Shown in pieces: positions 12,360 through 23,757 of a stretch of DNA of 37,912 nt (position 1 is the stretch's first letter; each line of letters begins with the position of its first letter). The position numbers and the translations under genes are program-made. The notes beneath the pieces were generated by a model. The model was not told where the DNA came from and did no database searches. It saw only the letters and a list, made by a program, of their open reading frames with translations. This DNA is from Haplosporangium gracile (lineage: Eukaryota > Mortierellomycota > Mortierellomycetes > Mortierellales > Mortierellaceae), in assembly GCA_015499985.1 (NCBI GenBank), contig JAAAUF010000052.1, positions 1 through 37,912 of the forward strand, read 5' to 3'.

Positions 12360-14337
12360 TTAAACATTCTTCTTTTGGACATGATGAACCAATCCAGTAC
12401 CTAACAAAAATCATAAGGAGAGGCATTGCAGTTGCGTGGTTAGATGTAAAACATAAACTCTCATTCATCCTTTTCCAACAAAACATCCAAGCCAAGATAG
12501 AGAAAATAAAACAACAATAGCGATTCACACCTTCGAGGCCATTGTACAAAAAGTAGTTGAGCAGAGGCGCATCCTTGCCCGACAGCGTCTTGAGAATGTC
12601 CTGTGCAAGAAATCCCCCAACAATAGCACACACAGGTGCAATCTCTGCTGACACTGTAGCAACAAGTGTCCTATTGGTGGTTGCAAAGCGATGGAAAAGC
12701 AATGAGTATCGATCGTTTGTTATGAGTTTCCTCAAGACTAATCTAGACGACACATGGTATACAAAGGACCTGAAAGGAGTCGAGTACTTACTGCAACAGG
12801 CCGTTGTCTACAAAGGTACCGTCAACCTGAGCAGACTTTAACCTCTCATCTCGTAATTTAAACAGAGCCTCCAAGTCTTCTTGACTGCTGGCATGTGGCA
12901 ATCTTCCGCCGTTTGCAAGCTGGAACAACCAAAGGACTAGTATGCGGGCACCAGTTCGAAGTCCCGTGTTAGTGCTTCACTTAACGAACAATAAAAAAGA
13001 TCATTCAATGCGCAACTTCCGATTCCCCTGATGGATCATGGTGACTTACTTTGGATGGCAAAGAAAAGTGGAGAGACCTTGCGCTTGAGAGCCTTGGGCT
13101 TGGGATAACCCCAACCCGTCTCGAGTGTGCTGGCTAGACTGTCATAGTCCTGGCTCATATGTGAAACGGTCGTCTCTGGCTCCTTGCTCTTGTCTAATGG
13201 TGTCTCCTTCACCTCCCTACAAAACATGTCATTCGCGGATCAAATTCACGCGTCAGGAATGCAAACGATTCGTGGTTGCAATAGATGTGACCTGACAAAG
13301 TTAAAAAGGCATTCCTCGCTTACTCGCGGTATTCGTGGTGTGTAAGGTCGCAGAACATGTATCCAAAGAATCCATGAACTCCTGCAGCATAGAATCCCGT
13401 TTTGGTGTCCCTGCAAGCATTGTCAATCCGAATCTATAATACGTCGTAAACACGGCGATTAGTTCTGCATTTCCCGTTCCAGGTAAAGTTTCTGTTATTC
13501 CTGCCTTTTCAATTGGTTCACGCTATGAGTGCACTGATCAAAGTACGCACCGTTTGTTCAGGGCTGCATCCTGTAAGGCAGACAATATTGAACTGTGAAA
13601 AGTACGAAGTGGGCTTTTGAGCTATGTCTTCCTGATCCACAATGACATTGACTCTTGGGTTCAGAAGCCTCGCCTTCTCAGCTGCCGCCTCTCCACGCTA
13701 ATAACCGCAAAAAAAAAAAAAATATGCAATTGTTGAGTCTAAAAGGTCATGAGTTTTCACGTAAGAGCGCCAAAGAAGAACCATAATTCCTCTTCCCGTA
13801 CATTACGACCAATATCTTCGCGACGAAGGAAGAACTGAGCGCCAAGATCTTCTTCGGTCACAGTCTCGTGTTCCAAAATGGTGATCGAGCCAACTCCTGC
13901 CAAGACAATGTTCTTGCAGACTTCGTTGCTCAACGCCCGCATTCCTGCAACTAAGATCGACGCGTTTCTCATCCTATATGTATGGCCAGAAAATAAACGA
14001 ACGCGGATGTAAGTATCGACTTTGCTCAAAGACATTTTCATCACAGGGTCACAAAGCGAGCGTGATCCAGGACAAACGGTCGAAAATAATACTGTCTCTG
14101 CAAAAGTATCGTTCCTGGCTTACCTGTATTGAGCCTCCAGGCCCCAGAGACGAATCTGACGGTCGTACAACGCCGCCTCATCTATGAGAGTGATTGCATG
14201 GTGGCAAAAGCGAGACAGTATTGGTTGAGAATCGCGGATGTCTATGCGTCAAGTTGCTGCTTCCTGAACTAAGTAACAGTGCTAACGTTCTCGCTGTCGT
14301 TTATAGTCTTCTCACCTTCCGTGATTTTGTGTTCCAT
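12360..14337 (-). CDS. AOS1: SUMO-activating enzyme subunit 1 (Aos1/SAE1/Rad31)
   Basis: Nine exons (14316-14337, 14124-14181, 13802-13973, 13551-13697, 13324-13433, 13050-13216, 12792-12936, 12531-12670, 12360-12400) give 333 residues, close to human SAE1. Aos1 pairs with Uba2 to adenylate and load SUMO. Family signatures are YDRQIRLWGLEAQYRMR, SILVAGMRALSNEVCKN, EEDLGAQFFLRREDIGRNRG, GFYAAGVHGFFGYMFCDL and the closing segment VSAEIAPVCAIVGG followed by FLAQDILKTLSGKD. As expected for this subunit, there is no catalytic cysteine domain. The start is a seven-codon first exon reading MEHKITE. The last exon is only 41 bases. The gene follows UBA3 on the same strand with 180 bases between UBA3 stop and AOS1 start. 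Confidence 0.95.
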
Positions 14338-14517
14338 GGTAAGTGTTGTTGCTTGGGGTGGAAAGAGTGTCAAAGGGAGAGAAATGAAGGGAATGCAGTT
14401 CGAGGCGGAGCGCTCGAACGTCGTTAATAAATGTGTTTGTTTCAGAAACAGTCACTTTTTTTTCTTTGTTAAAACGGGCTTTTATTTTAAAAAGATCTCA
14501 GGGACAACGATCGTTCA

Positions 14518-16477
14518 TCAGATAAAGGTCACTATGACCTGCAAGCTGAAGGGAAGAGTCGAGTCGGTAATGGTCAACTCGTCTCCGCTCGAGAACAGAT
14601 CGCTCAGGGGCTTTTGAAGGTTGGGACGCATCGCCTCCTCCAGCTGCTTGGGTGCCTGCATGTACAGGGGTTTGCCTCCAACAGCGAAACTGGGCTTCTT
14701 CAATTGACTGTCAAATATGAGGAAGAAGAAAAAGGTCAATTTTAAGTTATACATCGCGTGAAATAGATATTAAAATCAAAAAAAAGACAGATGAGACACG
14801 TACACGTCGGGTTTCTCCTTGAGGTAATCCATCAACTCTTCGAGAGTCTTGTCGCCCTTAAAGTCGAGTTTGGTGGCAGAGGTGCTGCACACGGGGCAGT
14901 CGTCCTTTCGTTGATGCTCAAAGGTGTAGGTGTAAACACTGTCGTTGCCGCTATACATCATGTAGTTGTTCAAGTTCTTGGCGCACGTCGTCGCAATCTT
15001 GAGCGCCTCGTTACAGCAGGATGCTATAAGAGAAGTGCAAGTAAGGTGAGAGTCAGCATGATAGGTTGCCTTTCAAAATAAGAGTGGGTAAAATACGCAA
15101 TATAGACTACAAAAATAAGCACTTACCAGCAATGATAGCGTTGGTGGCGGCAATGGCGGGTATGATGTTCTTGACGACACCCTGTGTCAAGCTGTAGGTA
15201 ACTCCTTGGATATTGTACTGCTTCGCACGTGCGAGGGCAGTCTCGTAAAGCCACTGGATATCCTTGGGATCATCGGTATCCATCTTGCGCTCTATTATAT
15301 CATATTACATGTAATGGGGTTCTTGTGAGCTGGTCTATCTACTTTTGATGCTCCTCATGAAACAAGCTGAATGCCAATTTTAACTTCTCTTTCGACTTAC
15401 CACCATGCACATTGGGCCACTCGAGGATATGTGCCCACTCAATGCAGTGCTCGGGCAAGCGAGGTGTGTTGGCAATGGTGCATAGAGGGAATCCGGTGGG
15501 TTTGCTCAACATATCCATCGAGCACTCGTAGCAGGACGTGATCCCGGGAAGGATAACACGGGCCTGACCCTTAAATCCCTCAGTGCCTCCGTCAATCAAG
15601 GGCTTGAGAGAGTCAGGGTTATCTTCGTCACGCATACCGACCAAGGTGGCGTTCATCCAGCGACGAGCCTCAATCGAGTCCAAACCGCAGATAACAAGAG
15701 CAAACTCTGAGTAAAAGTCCTCATCCTTGTCCTGTATCTTGCAGTAATGTCTGTTTTTTGTAACGGTTTAGATAGTTGTGTTATCAGTCGAGAAGCTCAT
15801 CATGGCAAAGTAGGCAATTTGCTGAGCCGGAAGTAGGAAAAAAAACGACTCGTTGTTACTTACGGTGTGACAGTAACGCCCTGGACGCGCTTGTTGATAA
15901 ACGCAGCTGCGGTAACTGCTTTGGGCTTGCCTACATCGGCACGTCTAAACGACACCAGCACAGTTCAGAAAAGAGCGTCAGTCGTTTGTTTGATGATTAC
16001 AAAAGCATCGAAATCTAAGAGACGTATCACGTCTACTATAGCTCTATGCATACCTGAACAGAAATTGACGGTTCAAGTTCGAAACGTCAATAGTGTCCAT
16101 GTCGATGACGTGAATGTCGCAAAAGCCCGACAAGGCCAGGTTCTTGAGGATTTCGCAACCAAGACCTCCAGCACCAATGACGAGAATCTTGCAGCTCTGA
16201 ATGAACTCCTTGATCTGTAAGAGGTAAAATGGAGCATCTCGATTAGCGATGAGGTTCCAAGGAAGGGCCGCAGCATCGTTGGTTTCATTTTTACCCAAGT
16301 GCCTTGTGGTGGCAAAGTAATCAGTCATCCGCAGCCAGCTGAATGCATGCGAGGAAGAAGAGTTTTTTTTACCTCTTCCTGGGGCTCGAACTCAGGGTGG
16401 ATAAGACTGTTGCGGTCGAGGAGCTTGTAGACGCCAGCCCAGCGCTCATTGTCGGTGATTGTTTGTGCGTCAACCAT
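14518..16477 (-). CDS. UBA3: NEDD8-activating enzyme E1 catalytic subunit (Uba3)
   Basis: Seven exons (16373-16477, 16054-16214, 15864-15944, 15401-15750, 15127-15291, 14804-15023, 14518-14707) give 423 residues. Uba3 with Ula1/APPBP1 activates NEDD8 for cullin modification. Evidence: nucleotide loop G49-A-G-G-L-G54, the [17 protein letters not shown] segment, the catalytic cysteine C206 in [11 protein letters not shown] followed by PEHCIEWA, and a zinc site made of C189, C192, C330 and C333. The N-terminal FEPQEEIKEFI matches the family junction, which supports removing the first intron. The C-terminus after about 365 fits the E2-binding ubiquitin-like domain. The upstream spacer to the LisH-WD40 gene is only 197 bases and contains a C/T-rich leader ending in CACCATGG. 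Confidence 0.96.
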
Positions 16478-16674
16478 GGTGGAGGGTGTTTGTGGTGGGT
16501 GATGAGAGTGGTTTGTTTTTTGAAGAAGGAAAAGAATAAAAAAGAGCGCAGGCGAGGGAGGAAAAGTAAAAAAGGAACGCGCCTTGGTTAAAATTTGGCC
16601 ACCAAGGAGCACCGCCTCTGCACCAGTCACACATCATTTTCTTGGACCATTTTCAATTTATTCGAGGTGCACCT

Positions 16675-18158
16675 TCAGTGGTCGAGTGCCATGTCACTAT
16701 TTGACGGATGGAGAGCTGTGAGCGCACTGCCGGAGGTAGCTACCGTAGATGCGTTGACCCACATCCGGACAGTCTTGTCAAAACCACAGCTGACAAGCAT
16801 GTTTCTAGCATGTTCCATGTACAACCCACGCACCACTGACGTATGTCCGTCCAATGTGCCGACAACTTGCTGAGTGCCAACACTGAAGCAGTAGATCTTG
16901 TTGTCGTTGCCCGTGACGTAAAAGTACTTGCCACTCCGGTCCCAAACATGGCGCGGCGTCGAAAATCCATCTGTGGGAACACCGTAGTAGTCGAACAGCT
17001 GAAGTGCCGAATCTGTTCTGAACAAAATCTGACGTCCTGTGGGCGAATCTGTCGAAACAAGCAAGTATCCTCCCTCGTTGTGGGGCGAGGCTGAGATCTC
17101 CATGGGTGTAAATGAAACCCAGTCGTCCTTGTTGACATTCATATTGTATTTGACAGTACTGTAGTTGATCAGATCGACATAGTGGAGGTAGTTGTCGTCT
17201 CGTGTTCCAATGACTACGGTTGGCGAACGGTTCTTGGAAGGCGGGAGAACACACATGCCTTCGACAGCACCCTTGAAATTTAGAGTCTTGTCAAGAACAT
17301 ATGTAGGTAAGCTGCCATCGCCCTGATTCTGGTCTTCCTTGACTTTGTAAATGTTGACGGTTTTGTCGTGTGCACCAGTGACGATTGCGGCTCCATTCAT
17401 GGCAAACTTAGCGCGAATGACAAACTTGGTGTGGTCCTTGAACTTTTGGTGTTCCTCTCCTGTGATGGTGTTGGTGAGAACGGCTGACTTATCCATAGCG
17501 CTGGTCAACATCAACTCGGGGTGCTGAGGGTGGAAATCAATGTCGAGCGCAACGCCGTCATGAGGCTGCAGGATCTTGAAGACTTGTCCTGGCTGGTCGT
17601 CGCCGTGAGGCTGGTCCAAAAGTGTGAACTTAACAGTGCGATCAGCAGCAGCAGAGATCAGGGCCTGGACTGTCTTGGAGGTCATCTCTGGGTTGGCCTC
17701 GAGATCTTGCCATGCTGGTTCAACCGAAACGCCTGCTGTCCTTGCGAAAATAATGTTGGCAGAGTGGGTATTCTTGTAAATTGATCCAACCTCATTGGGC
17801 ATCGTGTTATCGCCTGGTGTCGCAAAGTCCTGTTCCTCGATTTCACTAATGATGGTTATTCAGAAATATGAAAACATCATCAATACTCAGGTTCGGAGAG
17901 TTCAAATGGCGCAAATTATCTTTACAAATGACTTTACCTGGGCATATTGAGTTGTCCGAGTTGGCTGTGGAGTTGGTTCATTCTGATGTCGGTCAGGGTC
18001 TCGAGGAGTGGTTTGGGAGTGGCCAGGCTCTTGGGGATGTCCTCTAGGACAGGTGCTGCTTCGCGAAGAAATGCAGCAAGGGCATCAGTGTAGTCTTGGC
18101 TCTCGAGGAACTGTTGGACGATGAGATGTGCCTCGCTTATGAGTTTTCTGGCCTCCAT
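16675..18158 (-). CDS. LisH domain and WD40-repeat protein of unknown function
   Basis: Two exons (17938-18158, 16675-17845) give 463 residues. The N-terminus (about 3-35) fits a LisH dimerisation motif: LISEAHLIVQQFLESQDYTD then ALAAFLREA. After a linker, several WD40 blades follow. They include VALDIDFHPQHPELMLTSAMD, IRAKFAMNGAAIVTGAHDKT, HTSVVRGLYMEHARNML and the final VSCGFDKTVRMW. A seven-blade propeller is likely. Proteins of this form usually act as scaffolds or ubiquitin-ligase adaptors, but nothing in the sequence fixes the complex. It is not a convincing match to Lis1, Smu1 or TBL1. It is the first of three minus-strand genes, before UBA3 and AOS1, but the spacers look like separate promoters, so no operon is implied. 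Confidence 0.85.
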
Positions 18159-19224
18159 GAGTGTCGGTTGATGCTGAAATAAGTGGGGAGGGATTCAGGG
18201 ACACGAGTCGAAACACTGACGTTTTTTTTTATTTGGTGGCCAAAGTTAAGGGGTTGTCAGGACTATCAAAAGTGGTCAGTGGGAAAAGAAGTGGGGAAAA
18301 GACGATGAATGATCGGATGCATGCCCCTATGTCTTTCCTTGTCCTCGTTGTGTACCCTGTCCTCCGTGCTCATTCACGCTTTTGTGTGTCAAGTTGATAC
18401 ATGATCCATGCATGAGATCGATGACAGCCATTCGCCCGCCCCCTCTCAGCTCCCAGCTCTATATCTTCCCCCCTTTTTTATGTGTCTGGGTTTAGTGAGC
18501 TTGAACCTGGATCGATTCAAACAGACAGTGGGATCCTCAAGGGAAGAGGAACGTGTCCAGGGCGGGAGTGAGACCACACAATATCCAGCCCGTGGAAAGT
18601 CCCTTCCCTCTTTCCTCCCTTTGTCGTTTTGACTCGATGAGCCACTACGTGCGGGAGAAAAAAAAAGAGTTGGAAAAAAAAGGGGAGGGGATGGAAGTTG
18701 AACGACGAGGGGGAAACAAAGGGAGAGAAAGGCAAGAGAGGAGTTGAGGAAAGAGAACGGAGGACGTGCTCGTGTCGTATCGAGCTGATAGCTGATGAAC
18801 ATCATGTCGAGCCCCTCCTTACCACTTACTTGGCAAGTTGGCATAATAATGCACAACATCTCTTCACATGGCGTGTTTTCTTGTCTCCGCGGAGTGGGCT
18901 ATGATGATGATGATGAAAAAAGGGCACAGCCTGGACGAATGGATGAATAGGAGGTTATCCCTTCGTTCGCTCGCTTTGATTGTCAAGAACAATGAAAGGG
19001 ACTTGTTTTATGTTCCATGTTGTCATGATCCAGACCCAGGCATGGGAGGATATGGAGATGGGTCGAGCCTGAAGACAAAATCGAATGTAGATTGACAGCC
19101 ACGACTACGTTTGCCCTTCCGGCAAACAGATAGGCGGATTGGTCTACTGGCAGACGATGGTTAATAATGATATGATCAGTGGGCGGGTGGAATAGAAAAG
19201 TAGCCCAAAATCTCCAAATGTTTG

Positions 19225-19254
19225 TTTGTGTTTGTGTTTGTGTTTGTGTTTGTG
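19225..19254. repeat. TTTGTG hexamer tandem repeat, five units
   Basis: Five perfect six-base units, preceded by an imperfect one, in the non-coding region between divergent genes. Confidence 0.9.
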
Positions 19255-19329
19255 TTTCGCAAATTATCATCGTCCAAGTCCATCATCATCTTCCAAAGAG
19301 AAAAAAACCCCTCTCGACCCATGTCATGT

Positions 19330-19720
19330 CTGATCTTTTGACTTTGTTGTTGTTCCTTTCGCCCTTTCGCTGCTCTTTCTTTCTTTCTCTTCTTTCTTCT
19401 TCTCACTTCTTCTTTTCCTTTCGAGTCCATTTCTGTACTTTTCTGTCCACTCTTTCTTTCCTTCCTCTCCCTCCCCTTCCCTTTCCCTTTTTTTACTTTC
19501 TTCGTCTCGACATATTTTTTTCCTCTTCCTCTTCATCCTCAGCGCCCCTTTTCCTCCCTCTGCCCGTCTCCTCCTCATCGCCCACTTCATTCCTGCGACC
19601 TCTTCTTCTTCCTCTTCATCCTCTTCATCCTTCGTCGACTTTCCTTTTCCTCTTCTTTTTCTTCATTCACTCCAACGTACCCTTCCCTTCCTTCACCACT
19701 CCCATCATCCCTCACGAAAG
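19330..19720 (+). repeat. Long polypyrimidine (C/T-rich) tract
   Basis: For about 390 bases the plus strand is overwhelmingly C and T with few interruptions, including TTC/CTT/TCC runs. Similar but shorter tracts precede several other start codons in the window. Such tracts can exclude nucleosomes or form triplex DNA; this is inference. Confidence 0.7.
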
Positions 19721-20764
19721 ATCCAACAAAGTCTTTCTTCTCACTCATCCCGCGCCATCACTAACTCACTCGCACTCCTCGCTTGAGCCCTGGGTAAAAA
19801 CAAAAAACTACTCACTTTCATCCAGTTTGCCACCAGTCCTCCAGCTGTCTTCCTACTCTCACCTTTCACCTCTCACCTCTCATCTTCAACCCGACCTTGA
19901 AGAACACGACCTTCGCAAAGCTTTTTTTTTTTTTTTCTTTTTTGCTCTTTATCGACGTAAAAAATAGAAAGAGGCAGAGTGTGTAGTAATACCAGTACTA
20001 CAGTTTTGTGCCTGCCTGTCAACTGACTGACTTCAGTCTTGTTGCTCGTCCCTGACACACACTATCCCTTTTGAACCCACCGTCCTTCCTCCCTGTGCGC
20101 TCCTCAACTCGCTCGAATCTCCTATTTTTTTACTCCATCGGGATGGACTTTCACTCTGTGGGCTGACTTTCAGTCAAGGCAAAACATAGTTTGGAAAACG
20201 GAGAGGGGCAGTGCAACTCCTCCTCTTCTTCTGACAGTCAGTTCGTCGATCATCGGACGGATCCCCATACTTTTTTATATCCTTTTTCTTACTGCATCAA
20301 CAAAGGAGAGAACGACGAGCAACCCAGTGCTCTCTCACTCTCACTCTCTCTTTCTCTCTCATTCACTCTCTTACTCTCAGGTTATTTTCTTTCGTTTAGT
20401 CGCTCCAGTCCATACTCACGGCTCTCTCACTTTTTCTCTCTTCATACGTTGTCTCCTTGACCTTGCAGCCAGGAACCTTCTAGGTCAGGATTACCGCTCG
20501 CGACAACCCCCTCTTTCACCCTTTTCCATTCGTCTTTTTTCGATCCGCACCACTCGCAGCTGGAATTGCTTAATCCGGAGACGTCCTTCCTTCAGCCATG
20601 ATCCCTTCCCTTCTTGCGCTTGGATAACCCACCACCAAAACTACCGCAACCGTTCGCTTTCATCTTTGACAACCTCAGTTTTTTTTTACCCCGACTATAA
20701 ATCTTAATACCACAGCAGATATTTCGAACGCAGCATCACCAATCGCCCCCTCAGCTCAAACTAC

Positions 20765-23569
20765 ATGATACCCACCGGCTCGCATCAGAACCAGCATCAC
20801 CGCCCACGGTTGCCCAACTCAAACTCAAGTGGCGGGAGCATAGGAAGCAACGGCAGTACAAGTGGCACTTCAGGAATGGCCCCAGCCAATAACCCAGTGG
20901 CCTTCTATAATATTCACCAGCCCTCCGCACGGTCACCCCTCAGCCAGGAGACAACGCCCTTTGGTCTCTTTCGCCACAAGAACCTTTCGACATCAGCATT
21001 GCCTTCAGGCCAGAGTCAAACAACGGTTTCTTCCTCAAACCTTGTCCTCGCACCAGTAACCACAGCTTCAACAATGTCGTTCTCGCCCAGTTCTTCCTAC
21101 ACCAACCTTGCAGAGACCAACATTGGTCACCCAAGGACCATCGACCCAACAAGTCGACCAACTGCCAATTATTCGCCCTCCGAAAGGGTCCTGCCACCTC
21201 TCCCACCCCTCGCCAAAGTGCCAGCCAACCCCAGCCCAAAACCAAATGGCCGCCCAGCCTCGTTCCAGTACATCGCCCAGTTCTACGGTTGGTGGGATTA
21301 TATTGCCCGCGATCATGATGAACTGTCCTTCAAGAAGGGCGATATTCTTCTCGTCAGTCGCGAGTTTGATGACTTCTGGTGTCTAGGCTCTGTTATGAAA
21401 CCCGACAAACGGACGAGCGCTCGACATGGCTTCTTCCCACTACAATACTGTTCTCTCGAGAGCCAGTGCTACGTCCCAACAACTAGGGTGGCCCTGCGCT
21501 TTGGGGGAACCCCAGGAGCAGAGCCAGGCGGACGACTGACCATCGTTCTCCCCTTCCACGCCAACAATCAGGACGAGATGTCGCTTCGGCCAGGAAATCA
21601 AGTGCGGTCGATCCATTTTTTCGATGATGGCTGGGTTTTGGGCGAGCAGATCGATCATGCAGGGACAGCGGTTGCCATCGGTGCCTTTCCAGCAGCCATC
21701 GCAAAACCTGTCACAGCGGCTAGTCTAGAAGCGGCAGGAGGAGCAGGTGGACAAGGACCGGGACCCGTTACTTTATCTTCACCGTCCAAGCTCAGACATG
21801 TGAATGTCGGGTCTCCCCTCGTCCCAACTCAGGACATAGGATTAAGTAAAGGAGTGCGTCAGCGGGAAGAAAGCGGCAGCAGCACGAGTACCTTCAATAC
21901 CCTGTACAGTCAACCCAACTCGAGCGCCCACCTCCTGCAGCATCATGCTCACAATGGCAGCGTCAGCAGTACCAACAGCCTTGCATCCACTATCAAGCCT
22001 CCAGGATCGCCCACTGCCTCGCCCTATAATCCTTCTCAACAAAGCTACCGAGCTTTACCCACCTTGGTTCCTATACGGTCACCGCATGCGGGTATAGAAG
22101 TTTTGCGGTCTGGCGCAAACCCCAACCGAGCCAGCGTCCAATCCACAACCAGCTCCAATGGAGGACGAAGCATCCTTAACCACGCCAACGCACCGATCGT
22201 CACCGAGGAACAAGTTATCCGCGCCCTTCAGGAACGGCCTGCACAGGATGGAATTCTACAGATTTACCTGGCACAGCGCGGAGACCCCAACATTGTCGAT
22301 GGAAACGGAAACTCGTTGTTACATCTGGCTATCATCGCCCATTCCCAGGCGAGTGTTGTCTTTCTTGTAAATGCACCCGACATTCGGTTGGAACACGGAT
22401 CTCCTATCAGCCCACTCTACACCGCCGTACGGTTCCGTTCTTGGAAGGCGGCCCAGCAGCTCATCATTCAGGGAGCCGATGTCAATGCGCATGATGAGCG
22501 TGGAGTCTCGGTCCTCCATGTCGTCTTGCTCTTTATGACCAAGGGCGATACTCTGGCAGAGGAAGTTGTCCAGCTACTGTGCGACAACAAGGCCGACGTC
22601 AATTGCGTTGCCAACGACAAGAAGAGCATCCCGCTGTTGATTGCCGTCGAGCGAGAGCTATGGGCCGAGGTTGAGATCTTGATGGCTTTCGGAGCGAATC
22701 CGTACATGATTTGGGGTCGGGATCGACGCCAGAGCATGGGAGTGGGCCAGATGGAGGGACAAGGCGCCAACGGAATCTTGACGACAGGATACTTTAACGA
22801 TCCGCTCTGGGAGGCTGTGAACGATGACAAGGTTCACCTGGTGCGGCTTCTTCTCAAGTTTTATTATGCACCGACCAGTTTCTCTGCGACATCATCCTCC
22901 CCCTCGCCATCGCCGTCATCAACACAATCATCACAGTCGTTCTTTGGCCCACAGCATCCGTTTGTCCACCATTCTTCTGCATCATCTTATACCACCAACA
23001 ACGGCAGCAGCGGCAACATCAATATTCCTAACTTACCGCATGGAGGCTCAGTACCGATGCCGTTTGCCAACAACGGCGGACATGGAACGCCGCCATCGAT
23101 CCCATCTCCTTGCTCAGCCCAATCGTCGCCTGGATCTGCAGCATTGCATGGATACATGGGTCATCGAAACAACGCCGCCGACATGGTGGGGTCGCCCAAA
23201 CTCACTGCCATTCAAGGCGGCAGTGGCCATGTCGGGTCGTTCACCAATGCGAGCGCCAACGCCAACATGATTGGAGGCGCCAACCCGATCTATATGATTA
23301 CGCCCAAGGTCCTGCTCCAGGCATTGACACTTGCAAAGGACTTGGGCCACCACGACTGCCTCCAGATCCTGTCGCGACCCGAGGTCACTCTCAAGGAAGG
23401 GACCCTGTATGGAACTGGCAGCTTTGGATACAACAACCAACTTAATGGCCAGCTCAATGGGCCTATTGGAGGGTATGGATACGGTCATAATGGCATGGGG
23501 CCTGGTGGCCATGGCATGGGCAAAGAGCATCGGAATATTTTACAAAAATTCACTAGCCTCTTCAAATGA
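20765..23569 (+). CDS. Double-SH3 and ankyrin-repeat protein
   Basis: An intronless gene of 934 residues. The order is: a Ser/Asn/Gly-rich disordered N-terminus (1-165); a clear SH3 domain at about 168-231 (AQFYGWWDYIARDHDELSF, a GDILLVSREFDDFWCLG core, GFFPLQYC); a second SH3-like domain at about 240-317 (LPFHANNQDEMSLRPG, DDGWVLGEQ, GAFPAAI); a disordered linker; ankyrin repeats at about 483-650 (DGNGNSLLHLAIIAHSQASV, GADVNAHDERGVSVLHVVLL, ADVNCVANDKKSIPLLIAV, GANPYMIWG), with further helical repeats near 679-703 (DPLWEAVNDDKVHLVRLLL) and 845-865; and a Gly/His-rich tail. It is probably a cytoplasmic scaffold binding proline-rich partners, perhaps in actin or polarity signalling, but I recognise no orthologue. 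The start at 20765 is the first ATG of the frame after the C/T-rich leader. Confidence 0.88.
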   Translation: MIPTGSHQNQHHRPRLPNSNSSGGSIGSNGSTSGTSGMAPANNPVAFYNIHQPSARSPLSQETTPFGLFRHKNLSTSALPSGQSQTTVSSSNLVLAPVTTASTMSFSPSSSYTNLAETNIGHPRTIDPTSRPTANYSPSERVLPPLPPLAKVPANPSPKPNGRPASFQYIAQFYGWWDYIARDHDELSFKKGDILLVSREFDDFWCLGSVMKPDKRTSARHGFFPLQYCSLESQCYVPTTRVALRFGGTPGAEPGGRLTIVLPFHANNQDEMSLRPGNQVRSIHFFDDGWVLGEQIDHAGTAVAIGAFPAAIAKPVTAASLEAAGGAGGQGPGPVTLSSPSKLRHVNVGSPLVPTQDIGLSKGVRQREESGSSTSTFNTLYSQPNSSAHLLQHHAHNGSVSSTNSLASTIKPPGSPTASPYNPSQQSYRALPTLVPIRSPHAGIEVLRSGANPNRASVQSTTSSNGGRSILNHANAPIVTEEQVIRALQERPAQDGILQIYLAQRGDPNIVDGNGNSLLHLAIIAHSQASVVFLVNAPDIRLEHGSPISPLYTAVRFRSWKAAQQLIIQGADVNAHDERGVSVLHVVLLFMTKGDTLAEEVVQLLCDNKADVNCVANDKKSIPLLIAVERELWAEVEILMAFGANPYMIWGRDRRQSMGVGQMEGQGANGILTTGYFNDPLWEAVNDDKVHLVRLLLKFYYAPTSFSATSSSPSPSPSSTQSSQSFFGPQHPFVHHSSASSYTTNNGSSGNINIPNLPHGGSVPMPFANNGGHGTPPSIPSPCSAQSSPGSAALHGYMGHRNNAADMVGSPKLTAIQGGSGHVGSFTNASANANMIGGANPIYMITPKVLLQALTLAKDLGHHDCLQILSRPEVTLKEGTLYGTGSFGYNNQLNGQLNGPIGGYGYGHNGMGPGGHGMGKEHRNILQKFTSLFK

Positions 23570-23713
23570 GGTTTCTTCTTCTTTTCATTAATTGTTTTTC
23601 ATCATTTCTCTTTCATTGTGATACCTTCTACCTTCCCCTTCATTCCCTTTCTTTTTTTCTTTGTCAAAACCCACATCTCGATTTCTTAATAATCAACACC
23701 AACCTGTACTTTT

Positions 23714-23719
23714 AATAAA
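23714..23719 (+). terminator. Polyadenylation signal for the SH3/ankyrin gene
   Basis: AATAAA lies 145 bases after the stop codon, after a T-rich stretch. Confidence 0.5.
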
Positions 23720-23742
23720 AACCCCTCTGATTAATGAGATGA

Positions 23743-23757
23743 TTTATTTTATTTATT
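23743..23757 (-). terminator. Polyadenylation signals for the zinc transporter gene
   Basis: Two AATAAA motifs on the minus strand (23743-23748 and 23752-23757), about 175 bases past the transporter stop. Confidence 0.5.

Larger units (their letters stand above)
18159..20764. promoter_or_regulatory. Large divergent intergenic region with a long pyrimidine-rich leader
   Basis: The 2.6 kb between two divergent genes contains no recognisable gene. From left to right: purine-rich sequence near 18650-18760, a TTTGTG hexamer array (19225-19254), a strongly C/T-rich plus-strand block at about 19330-19720, 15 T at 19922-19936, and a second CT-dinucleotide-rich block at about 20327-20380. The 262-codon frame at 19179-19967 is a by-product of this low-complexity sequence. 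The region probably holds the promoter and a long, perhaps spliced, 5' leader of the SH3/ankyrin gene. Confidence 0.5.

Noticed and set aside
12890..12980. Possible tRNA-like B box (GTTCGAAGTCC) near 12954
   Set aside because: No acceptor-stem pairing or A box could be found. The sequence lies in an AOS1 intron.
16215..16372. Possible coding continuation in UBA3 intron 1 (an open frame [12 protein letters not shown])
   Set aside because: Read in the exon 1 frame the interval has a stop codon, and removing it gives the family junction FEPQEEIKEFI.
18416..18900. Plus and minus frames of 60-140 codons in the divergent spacer
   Set aside because: They are purine- or pyrimidine-rich, with no conserved features or splice structure to join them.
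19179..19967. Long plus-strand frame of 262 codons with repeated Val-Cys and Ser/Phe/Leu runs
   Set aside because: It is a by-product of the TTTGTG array and the polypyrimidine block. It has no family resemblance and its composition follows the repeats.
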